NCBI RefSeq assembly: GCF_040719265.1
Contig: NZ_JBFDAH010000020.1
Span: 1-64,000 of the forward strand
Length of the DNA stretch: 64,000 nt
Source of the DNA: Aliikangiella maris
GTDB lineage: Bacteria > Pseudomonadota > Gammaproteobacteria > Enterobacterales > Kangiellaceae
Direction: 5' to 3'
Shown piece by piece: positions 1 to 7,437 of the stretch (its first letter is position 1; every line of letters begins with the position of its first letter). Under the pieces are notes generated by a model. That model had not been told where the DNA came from. It did not search any database and saw nothing but the letters and a program-made list of their open reading frames with translations. The position numbers were made by a program, and so were the translations under genes.

Positions 1-120
1 TCAGATGTGTTTTTTGCTTGGCTGACTCAAGATCTTCTACCTAAAGTCCCCCAGAAATCAGTTATTGTGATGGATAATGCCACTTTCCATAAAAGAATGA
101 CATGCTTAAAGAAAAGATGA
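1..120 (+). pseudogene. IS630-family transposase fragment (partial, left edge)
   Basis: Frame 1 is open from the window edge to a TGA at 118-120. It contains the segment VIVMDNATFHKR, the signature around the second catalytic aspartate of IS630-family DDE transposases. The usual C-terminal part (LPPYSPDLNPIE...W) is not readable after the stop; bases 121-300 look like decayed remains, so the copy is probably dead. It is a different IS630 subgroup from the copy at 5838-6936, judging by the motif wording. Confidence 0.7.
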
Positions 121-449
121 TTTATCTAAACTGACGGCTATTGGTTCTCCTGTCACACTATCTCATTATTTAGAAAAATTGGACAATTAATTTATTGAGG
201 GAATAAATTTAAGCCGGCAGATTTTTAGCTAGAATTAAAAAAACTATTCACCAATAGCTTATCAGTCTTGACTGAGAATTAACTGTTCTTAAAATTCTTT
301 TTTACAATTACACTCCATAAAATATTCCTTAAAAACAACCATTACATCTTACTTTATAAAATATTGAGTGAATTGATGGCTTAATCGCTACCAAATATCT
401 TTATTTTTTCGAATTTAAATCAAGGGTGTCCTCGTTTGTGTTTTGGCAG
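121..449. other. Non-coding stretch, probable decayed IS630 tail
   Basis: No open frame of useful length is present. Short patches near 140-220 are loosely compatible with a degenerate IS630 C-terminus, but too weak to delimit. It separates the transposase fragment from the 3' end of the HEAT-like gene. Confidence 0.4.
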
Positions 450-1169
450 TTAGTCATATTTATCGTCTGGTTTAACTCTCTTTTTTAGCAACTCCAATTT
501 GAGTACGACAAATTCAACAATAGTATCTGTAATTTGATTATCTTTAATTTCAATAAGTTCTCCTAATTTAGCCTGCTTGATTATTTTCGCAAATAAATAA
601 CATGAAAACACTCTTTCGTCATCTAAATATTTATCAAGTAAACATTCTCCCTTTGTAGGCTCTGATAAAATATCTAACCCTTTTTTATGTTGTTCAAGCT
701 GTTCTTGTAAAAATTTTTGCGCGGCTTTTATTTTATTTATTGATAAGGCTGATATGAACTCAACTGCTTTCTTTCTGACTCTTGTAGACTCATCATTTGC
801 CGTTTTGAGACCCATTACAATATATTGAATAGGTAAATCTACTAGATGAGAGAGTAACCCATCTAAGACATACCATCGAGCTGACTCATCCTCAGAATCA
901 AGATATGGAACTACATCATCAATTAATATCTCTCCTTTACGGCCTAGTTCAGAAAAAACATGGAGCGCATTCGTCACTGTATTGCTATTTTCAGATTTTA
1001 ATAAAGGTATTAATAAATCTACACCATACATCTCCAAAACCTTAAGAGCATCCTCAAAAATATGTCGCCCTGAAGGAATTGATTGATTGTCTCCTGCCTC
1101 TATAGCTTCTAGCGGATTATAACCAAAACTCTTTAAAATAGGCTTTAAATTTTTTTGATATTCAATCAT
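450..1169 (-). CDS. HEAT-repeat-like protein, possible orphan immunity protein
   Basis: The 239-residue product is soluble, with no signal peptide or membrane segment. It consists of amphipathic helical pairs (for example ALKVLEMYGVDLLIPLLKS, then NALHVFSELG, DDVVPYLDSEDESARWYVLDGL, RVRKKAVEFISAL), the pattern of HEAT/ARM solenoids. Solenoid proteins of this size are often immunity proteins of polymorphic toxins. The upstream sequence fits this: an unidentified charged protein tail on the same strand ends at 1192-1194, only 22 bp before this ATG, as a toxin gene would. That upstream gene is broken, so the gene may be an orphan immunity gene. The specific family is not recognised; a general scaffold protein is equally possible. 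Confidence 0.6.
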   Translation of the reverse strand: MIEYQKNLKPILKSFGYNPLEAIEAGDNQSIPSGRHIFEDALKVLEMYGVDLLIPLLKSENSNTVTNALHVFSELGRKGEILIDDVVPYLDSEDESARWYVLDGLLSHLVDLPIQYIVMGLKTANDESTRVRKKAVEFISALSINKIKAAQKFLQEQLEQHKKGLDILSEPTKGECLLDKYLDDERVFSCYLFAKIIKQAKLGELIEIKDNQITDTIVEFVVLKLELLKKRVKPDDKYD

Positions 1170-1191
1170 ATTGTCATTACCAACTCATTTT

Positions 1192-1318
1192 CTACTTTTC
1201 TTCAGGTAGTCGCTCAATTAATTTATCATATAGTTCCGCTTCACGATTAATTCTTTCTTCATGACCCTGGTACCTTTTATATTCTTCTTTTTCTTGTTCG
1301 GTGGAGAGCTTCTTTTTT
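1192..1318 (-). pseudogene. C-terminal remnant of an unidentified protein (toxin tail?)
   Basis: On the minus strand a charged, helical tail (KKLSTEQEKEEYKRYQGH, then EERINREAELYDKLIERLPEEK) ends at a TAG at 1194-1192. Going upstream, the frame becomes antisense to another gene fragment at about 1318, so the 5' part of the gene has been lost. It sits 22 bp before the HEAT-like gene on the same strand. Interpretation as the tail of a toxin paired with that gene is inference from position only. Confidence 0.4.
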
Positions 1319-1508
1319 AGGAGTAAGCGAAAAAGGGGTTTTCTTGGATAAAGTAATTCGCCTACCAGGAAAACCTGCTGGTTTTATTCATTTAGGAAAT
1401 AATAGGTATATTGTATCAGGATTTAGTCAGCCAAATAAAAATTGGGCATTTGTGTTGGAAGATAAAGAGAACATACAGAATTTAGAATGTGGTCAAAAAA
1501 AAGAATGA
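1317..1508 (+). pseudogene. C-terminal fragment of an unknown protein
   Basis: On the plus strand, frame 1338 reads a protein-like tail (VSEKGVFLDKVIRLPGKPAG, then FIHLGNNRYIVSGFSQPNK, WAFVLEDKENIQNLECGQKKE) ending in TGA at 1506-1508. There is no start codon with a ribosome site; the frame loses plausibility before about 1317, where it meets the opposite-strand remnant. It therefore looks like a gene end left by a recombination or deletion. No family recognised. Confidence 0.4.
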
Positions 1509-1938
1509 GAAAAGTCAAGACAGTCGAGTTAAAAGCCCGACTGCTGTATCAGTTAAAAGTAAATGATGTCCAATAATAGTTGTAGAGCACCACTTCGGAT
1601 ATTTTATCCGATTAAATAAGGTGTCCGTCAAATCAGGGCAAGATCACAGTTTAAAAGATAATTTCAAGCTAATTCAACTGAATAATACATCATCTACAAT
1701 TTATTCTATCTGACTATTTTCCGATAATTTTGACCTAGAGTTAACAACATTGAAATCATTATAGAATGACATAGATAAATTAAATTAGAAAAATATCTCA
1801 AAAAATTAATTAAAAGACAAAATACGTTGCTAAATTGAATATTGATGTTTAATAAAAATTAACCTATTAACTCAATAAATTATCTCAAATAGCAGAAATG
1901 CTCGATAATCGATGAGTTAAATAAAAGGAGCCAATATT
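1509..1938. other. Intergenic stretch
   Basis: No gene seen. A short inverted repeat (acagtcg ... cgactgctgt, about 1519-1547) follows the broken gene end and may be a decayed terminator without a T-run. The remainder is AT-rich leader sequence of the next gene. Confidence 0.4.
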
Positions 1939-2313
1939 ATGTCAGATATCACTTCACCAATGTCAATTATTCTCACTAACAATAATGGCGTTAATTTATC
2001 TTTAATTAGCTGTGAAATAACTGCTTCTAGTGCAGAAAAAGAATTAAAGCTTGCTCCAACAATTGATGGTTATTCAACTGATGGAGGGTATGGTACACCT
2101 GCTTCTCGAACGCCTTATCAAGTAAAATGGACCTATTCACCAGATGGCGGGAGCACGTTATTAACATTTGATTGCCGCTTAAGCGGAGAATCTGGAATTA
2201 CTATTATTCCAAGTAAAAGTGGACCATTAGCCGAACAGTGGATCATCGGAGAAAGCCCGATATTAGATCGGGGTATTTGGATTGTACGCTTTTCATATTC
2301 TGCAGCATCTTAA
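1939..2313 (+). CDS. Small soluble protein of unknown function
   Basis: The 124-residue product has a strong ribosome site (AAAGGAG, 8 bp before the ATG) and its own terminator-like hairpin, so it is very likely a real single-gene unit. It lacks a signal peptide and membrane segments. It is rich in Ser, Thr and Gly and predicted strand-rich, with two cysteines (SLISCEITAS and LTFDCRLSG), and a Gly/Tyr stretch DGYSTDGGYGTP near residues 42-53. The alternating pattern suggests a compact beta-sandwich. No family recognised. Confidence 0.7.
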   Translation: MSDITSPMSIILTNNNGVNLSLISCEITASSAEKELKLAPTIDGYSTDGGYGTPASRTPYQVKWTYSPDGGSTLLTFDCRLSGESGITIIPSKSGPLAEQWIIGESPILDRGIWIVRFSYSAAS

Positions 2314-2337
2314 TTTTAAGTGCTTGATCAGTTTAGT

Positions 2338-2372
2338 TGCCTCGATAGATAGAATTCTATTGAGGCATTTAT
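2338..2372. terminator. Hairpin terminator after the 124-residue gene
   Basis: TGCCTCGATAG pairs with CTATTGAGGCA (one G-U pair) across an 8-base loop, followed by TTTATTAT. It lies about 25 bp after the TAA of the gene at 1939-2313. Confidence 0.7.
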
Positions 2373-3056
2373 TATGCTTTAAAAAAACTCGCAATTTTGA
2401 ATGACAATAGTTGCCTATTCTCCGCATAGTTTTGCACTTTAGTCGCATAAATGAAAGTTAAATAAACTGACTGTTTCATAACCTAATCTCGATAACGTAT
2501 ATCATTTCTATTACTAATCTATCTTCACCACATAAAAAGAGTCAAACGTTAAGGATAATGCAATTGCGTTAGTGGCTAGTATTTAAATATTTCTTGCTCG
2601 AATGACAAATAGTATCTGTATTGATCTTCTTAATCATTACGAATCTAACGAAATGTTGAATCTTCGATTAGATGAAAATTATGGTGTTTAGGCGAAAGTA
2701 AAGCTTGTTTGTTGGCAAAGGTTTTCTATTTTATTGTCTAAAATGAGTAGAAGTTTAGGATGCCTTTGAATAAAAGTTTGTATTTGTGAACTGCTTCTTT
2801 TGATTGCTTGTTTCTGAATATTATAAATAATATTTATATTTTTTTTGCTTTTTATTTTTATTTTCTTTTATTTGATATTATGATTTTTTCTTTATTAGTT
2901 TGGTTTCTAAATTGATAGACGGAATGCCTTTAAGCTGTGTTATAAAATGCTTTTTTCTTTTGGTTTCGTGCTTGTAAGAATGTTAGTGGTTGTGGCATTA
3001 TTTTCGAGATAAAGTTTGGTTTTAATAAAGATATAGAAAACAAAAGAGAATGTGTC
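2373..3056. other. Long AT-rich intergenic region
   Basis: About 680 bp without a supportable gene, RNA or repeat. The last 250 bp are very T-rich and presumably hold the promoter of the next gene; no clean -35/-10 pair could be singled out. Confidence 0.4.
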
Positions 3057-3776
3057 GTGAAAATAAATCTACATTATTTTTTCTACCCTTTAGTTTTTAC
3101 TGGTGGGATTTTGGGTGGATTGCTATCTGAGCGAGAAAGTGTAGTTAATAAAAATAATACCTTTCAAGATGAGCACTTAAAATTGGAGAGTGGGACTGAT
3201 ATTATTGTTTCTAATAACGTTGTCGGTAAGGTTGGTGTTAGTGATGCTCAAAATTATTTGTTGCATAATGATGAAAAAAGTGTAGACCAAAAAGCTAAAA
3301 GCAAAACAGTATCTTCAACTCCTGGTGATAATATAACATTAGAAAAAGAAGATTTACTTTCATTTGAGAGAAAATATCTAACAGTTAATAGTGAAATTAA
3401 TGGACTAACCGTTTCTGCTGATTTACAAAATAAAAACTTTAGTCAGCTTATGCTTAAGCTGGCAGAAGAGAACTATGGTAGTTATCTGAGTTATGAAAAT
3501 AAAAATAATTATCGACACTGGTTTGTTAATCAGCATTTAGTTGGGACAGGCGATGTTTCTTTAAATGGGTTGGAGTGTGGTGAGAAATTTTGTATGGCTG
3601 AAGTTAATTATGAAAATGAAGAAGTCTACAAGGAATACCTGGCAAATATAACTTCTTCTGAAGAATACAAAATGTATACACTTTTAACTCAGCCTATTGA
3701 AGAGAATGGTATAAAAAACATGAGGTTTTTTTATACTATAGATCCAGAATTGCAATCGATAAGTTTCACGCAATAA
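3057..3776 (+). CDS. Membrane-anchored or exported protein of unknown function
   Basis: The 239-residue product starts with GTG; the nearby ATG at 3050 runs into a stop after two codons. An N-terminal hydrophobic segment (YFFYPLVFTGGILGGLL, residues 7-23) is a signal anchor. Residues 25-110 are polar and low in complexity, probably a linker. The C-terminal 110 residues form a compact domain with a C-x4-C pair (LECGEKFCMAEV) that could be a disulfide in the periplasm. The next gene follows after 53 bp on the same strand, so co-transcription with the FAD enzyme is likely. Family not recognised. Confidence 0.65.
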   Translation: MKINLHYFFYPLVFTGGILGGLLSERESVVNKNNTFQDEHLKLESGTDIIVSNNVVGKVGVSDAQNYLLHNDEKSVDQKAKSKTVSSTPGDNITLEKEDLLSFERKYLTVNSEINGLTVSADLQNKNFSQLMLKLAEENYGSYLSYENKNNYRHWFVNQHLVGTGDVSLNGLECGEKFCMAEVNYENEEVYKEYLANITSSEEYKMYTLLTQPIEENGIKNMRFFYTIDPELQSISFTQ

Positions 3777-3829
3777 TAAAAAATATAGAAACTGTAAAGA
3801 CTCTATTAATATTTGATTTTCGAGGGGAT

Positions 3830-5347
3830 ATGGAAAATATCATTATTGCCGGAGGTGGTATAGCCGGTTTGGTTAGTGCTATTTGTCTTTCAAAACTGAA
3901 CTGTCATATTTTAGTTATCGAGCGTGATCAAGAAAAAGATGAGCGTCTAAATAATGTAAATATTTTTGAAAGTTGGAAAAGAAAAGGTGTGCCACAGTTT
4001 AAGCATAATCATACATATTTATTATCGATGTACAAATTTTTCTCAAATGAACATCCTGAATTAGTGTCTGAGTTTAAAAAACACGGGGTTAATTTATATC
4101 ATATTAATGAAATGTTACCTGCTGAGCTGAGAAGCAAACTAATCAGAAAGACTGATACTGATCTCGATATGAAGAAAATTAATTGCCGTAGACCTACGTT
4201 GGAATCCCTACTATATGATTACGCTAAATCAATTAGCAGTATTAATATACTTCATAATGTAAAAGTTATTAATGTGCTGGGAGAGTGCAATGGATCTTCT
4301 ATTGATGTTAGAGGTGTAGTGACAATAGTAGATGGTGAAAAAAAAGAATTTTTAGGTTCGGTTATAGATGCAATGGGACAGTCTAGTAAATTTGTCTCTT
4401 GGCTTGAAAAAATGACAGATAAGCCCTTTCTAAAAGATGAACAACTATGTAATACAATCTACATTAGTCGACATTATAGATTGAGAAATGGTCAATCTGA
4501 ATTATTGTTTAAAGGTAATAGAAATTATAGCTATGGTACTGATTTAGGCTATATAAGGTTTAACTTGTTCCCAAATGAAAAAGGATATTTCTCTATTTGT
4601 ATATTAATTCATGAACGTGAAAAAGAGCTGTTTGATGCTTTGAAAATGCCTGAATTATTCCATAAGGCGTGTTTGTCGATTCCTGAAATAGCACCTTGGC
4701 TTGAAAGTGATAAAAGTGTTCCTGTGTCAGAACCGCTTTATTTTCGAGGAATGAAAAACCGCTGGAATATTTTTGTTGAGAACGGTAGTTTGAGAGTAAA
4801 GAACTTCTATGCTGTTGGTGATTCTCATGTGATGACAAACCCGTGGGCAGGAAAAGGTTGTGCTTATGCAATGCACCAGGCTCAACTCTTAAGGCAATCA
4901 TTTGAAAAATATACTGACTTAAAAATGCGGGCTAACTTTTTTTATCAAACGACTTTAAATCACTTAGGTAATATATTTGTAATGCTTAAAAAAGAAAGTG
5001 ATTATTTCAATGAGCTCGCAGAATCTGATTATGTTAATTTTGAAAATAACGTAAACCTGCAAGTATTAAACAAGAAAGAGCAAGGCTTAAAGTATTGGTT
5101 CTTAAGCTCGTATTGGTTAGCTTATAAAGTAGCGGTAATGAGTAACCCTTTTTTAATGAGACGAATTATTGAAGAAAACCATTTGATAAAGGGATATAAC
5201 ACTCATTTAAGAGAGATTGGCACCGTCATAAAAGTACTGATGTATATGTTTAAAGGCAAAAGAAATAACTTGCAGAAGGTAAAAAAGAAACTGAATGGAC
5301 CTAATAAAAGTGAACTTTCTCGATTGCTGGATATAAAGCAGAATTAG
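3830..5347 (+). CDS. FAD-dependent monooxygenase / halogenase-like flavoprotein
   Basis: The 505-residue product begins with a Rossmann dinucleotide-binding motif (IIIAGGGIAGLVSAICLSK) and an acidic strand-end residue (VIERD), typical of the PHBH/group A flavin monooxygenases. GVPQFKHNHTYLLS near residue 55 corresponds to the GxPQ..H.H segment of the tryptophan-halogenase-like and NAD(P)/FAD oxidoreductase subfamily. GDSHVMTNPWAGKGCAYAM (near 333) is the FAD-ribityl GD motif. The halogenase WxWxIP motif is not seen, so hydroxylation or oxidation is more likely than halogenation. GAGGGG-type ribosome site lies unusually close (about 2 bp) to the ATG. Substrate unknown; neighbours are an anchored protein and a tiny secreted protein. 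Confidence 0.8.
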   Translation: MENIIIAGGGIAGLVSAICLSKLNCHILVIERDQEKDERLNNVNIFESWKRKGVPQFKHNHTYLLSMYKFFSNEHPELVSEFKKHGVNLYHINEMLPAELRSKLIRKTDTDLDMKKINCRRPTLESLLYDYAKSISSINILHNVKVINVLGECNGSSIDVRGVVTIVDGEKKEFLGSVIDAMGQSSKFVSWLEKMTDKPFLKDEQLCNTIYISRHYRLRNGQSELLFKGNRNYSYGTDLGYIRFNLFPNEKGYFSICILIHEREKELFDALKMPELFHKACLSIPEIAPWLESDKSVPVSEPLYFRGMKNRWNIFVENGSLRVKNFYAVGDSHVMTNPWAGKGCAYAMHQAQLLRQSFEKYTDLKMRANFFYQTTLNHLGNIFVMLKKESDYFNELAESDYVNFENNVNLQVLNKKEQGLKYWFLSSYWLAYKVAVMSNPFLMRRIIEENHLIKGYNTHLREIGTVIKVLMYMFKGKRNNLQKVKKKLNGPNKSELSRLLDIKQN

Positions 5348-5435
5348 ATTTGATATCTAAACAAATTGTTGGTTTGGTAACTAAATATCATGCCGATAAT
5401 AACCAAAAATATTTAATTAAAGTAAGGAATTAACA

Positions 5436-5702
5436 ATGTTTAAACTTAATAAAAAGCGTTTCTCTATCATGGCTATGATAGGTGCTATTTCGGGTGCAGC
5501 TGTTGCGGACGATGTCATTATAAATGGGACTACATACAGTTGTACCAATACCTGTAATGTAACTTTTAATAATGGTTCGGCGGTGATCACTGATAGTGGC
5601 GGAGGTTCGATTACTTATCAGCAAGGAAATATAACATCAACAATCAGTGAGTCGATTACTCTTTATTTTTCATCAATGATGATGATGATGGGGATGGGCT
5701 AG
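5436..5702 (+). CDS. Tiny secreted protein of unknown function
   Basis: The 88-residue product has a ribosome site (AAGGA) and a classical Sec signal peptide (FKLNKKRFSIMAMIGAISG, cleavage likely after AVA). The mature part is about 63 residues, rich in Asn, Thr, Ser and Gly, with a C-x3-C pair (YSCTNTCNV) and an odd ending SSMMMMMGMG made of ATG repeats. It lies 88 bp downstream of the FAD monooxygenase and is followed by a strong terminator, so it is probably the last gene of a three-gene unit starting at 3057. Function unknown. Confidence 0.6.
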   Translation: MFKLNKKRFSIMAMIGAISGAAVADDVIINGTTYSCTNTCNVTFNNGSAVITDSGGGSITYQQGNITSTISESITLYFSSMMMMMGMG

Positions 5703-5723
5703 CGCTTAAAGATAATTCTTAGT

Positions 5724-5755
5724 TAAAAAACGCACCAGCTTGGTGTGTTTTTTAA
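5724..5755. terminator. Strong bidirectional-type terminator
   Basis: AAAAAACGCACCA pairs with TTGGTGTGTTTTTT (one G-U/A mismatch) with a short GC loop, giving A-run and T-run on either side. It ends the unit 3057-5702. Confidence 0.85.
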
Positions 5756-5837
5756 TTTACAAAAAATGCTTGTGAGTGTTGGCCAAAAAAATATCTAGTC
5801 TACTCAACAACCTGCAAGCTGGTCTAACGCTAATGTA

Positions 5838-6936
5838 TATACCATGATCAATGAAGGTGCTTGATTTTTAGGTTTAAGACGATCATGATTAGCGGATGCA
5901 AAAAATCACTTTAACAAATGAGCAAAGAGTTTATTTAGAGCGCCTCCATGCCAATACGCGTGATAGTCGAGTATGCGATAGAATAGAAGCCGTTTTATTA
6001 CGCTCAGAAAACTGGTCCACACCGATAATTGCACAAGCTTTACGCTTGCATGAAACGACCATTATTAGACACATTAATGATTACCTTGAAAAAGAAAAAT
6101 TGAAACCTGAAAATGGTGGCTCTAATAGTTATCTGTCAGTGAGCTAAACAGCTGAGGTTGTATAGCACTTAATCGTGAATACTTATCAGTGTTCTTATGA
6201 AATAATTGATTACCTCAGGGAAAATCATAATGTGAAGTTTAGTGTTCCCGGCCTAAATAAGTGGCTTCATCAACAGGGTTTTAGTTACAAGAAACCGAAA
6301 GGTGTTCCGCATAAATTCGACCCAGCCATGCAAGCAGAATTTGTTGAGGTGTATGATACATTAAAAAAGCAAGTGATTGATGAGCCTATACTTTTTATAG
6401 ATGCAGTGCACCCAACGCAGGCTACAAATGTGAGTCATGGTTGGATAAAAATGGGTCATGACAAGCGTATTAAAACAACGGGTAGCTGAACTCGATTAAA
6501 CGTTGTTGGAGCCATTGATTTAAATGATATTGGCTCTGCTATTGTCAACCGATATAACAAAGTTAATAGCGAAACGATGCAAGCATTCTTTGAAGTTATC
6601 AGAAAACAATATCCATCAAAAAAAGTGATTCATTTAATTTTAGATGGTGTAGGTTATCACAGAGCTAAGCACTTAAAAGATAAGGCAAAAGAGCTCAATA
6701 TAAAACTTAATTATTTGCCACCTTACAGCCCTAATCTCAATCCGATAGAAAGATTATGGAAAGTGATGAATGAGCATGTGACGAATAATCAGTATTTCTC
6801 AAGTGCCAAAGAGTTTAGAGATAAAATTGACAACTTCTTTCAGAATACATTGCCTGAAATTGCTGATTCTCTAGCAACTAGAATTAATGATAGTTTTCAG
6901 GTGCTAAATCCTGCATTTTGAGTGATAACGGGTATA
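5838..6936 (+). mobile_element. IS630-family insertion sequence (inactive copy)
   Basis: A full-length IS630-type transposase reading frame (5896-6921) is flanked by short imperfect inverted ends: TATACCATGATCA at the left and TATACCCGTTATCA read on the minus strand at the right, each beginning at TA as expected for this TA-targeting family. The ends are weakly conserved and set from similarity of the two sides, so borders may be off by a few bases. Confidence 0.6.
5896..6921 (+). pseudogene. IS630-family transposase with three in-frame stops
   Basis: A single uninterrupted frame of 342 codons encodes an N-terminal helix-turn-helix (NWSTPIIAQALRLHETTIIRHI), then WLHQQGFSYKKPKGVPHKFD, the first catalytic Asp in PILFIDAVHPTQ, the second in IHLILDGVGYHRA and the C-terminal catalytic Glu in LPPYSPNLNPIERLWKVM. 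It is broken by TAA at 6145-6147, TAG at 6160-6162 and TGA at 6487-6489, the last replacing what is Arg (CGA) in relatives. No frameshift is present, so all damage is by point mutations. The complete DDE set suggests recent inactivation. Confidence 0.85.
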
Positions 6937-7437
6937 AATCCTTAGGAAGGTGTGAATGACCGGACGCTCACGTTAGTTCGCTTCAATAGGTATGCTTTTT
7001 GTTTCTAGCTAGTGTATTAGTGTTGACCTCAAAATACTTTGATATGCATTAAGTGTTTCTCTAAAAATTTTAAAATACATATAATGTAACGCGATTAAAT
7101 AATTGTTCTTGCTCTGGTTGGATGAGTTGGTTTGGCGTTAGGGTACCTAATGTAAAAAAAATCACCTTATAAAATACCGTGAATTAGTCACATTATTTTA
7201 TGTAAATATGTCACAGGGCCAGTTTGATTTTTATTATTCTAACCCATAACATCTAATAAGTTTTTTAGATTTAGATATTCATTTTTTTCTAAGAAATCAT
7301 TTTGACTTTTTAAAACACCAAGAAATAGTCGAAATTAAAAAAGTCACTCTCACTATTTTCAATACTTTGATTTCTTTTTTAACTGGAAAGATGGGTTTAG
7401 TGAGATGAAGCAAGAAATAATAACAATGGAGAATACA
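6937..7437. other. Intergenic region before the M4 protease
   Basis: About 500 bp with no supportable gene. It must carry the promoter of the protease gene; AT-rich blocks around 7190-7330 are candidates, but no convincing -35/-10 pair was fixed. Confidence 0.4.

Noticed and set aside
3830..5347. Flavin-dependent halogenase
   Set aside because: The WxWxIP motif expected in tryptophan-type halogenases is not visible; called monooxygenase-like.
6145..6489. Stop-codon recoding in the IS630 transposase
   Set aside because: Three different stop codons are involved and other genes here use all three normally as terminators.
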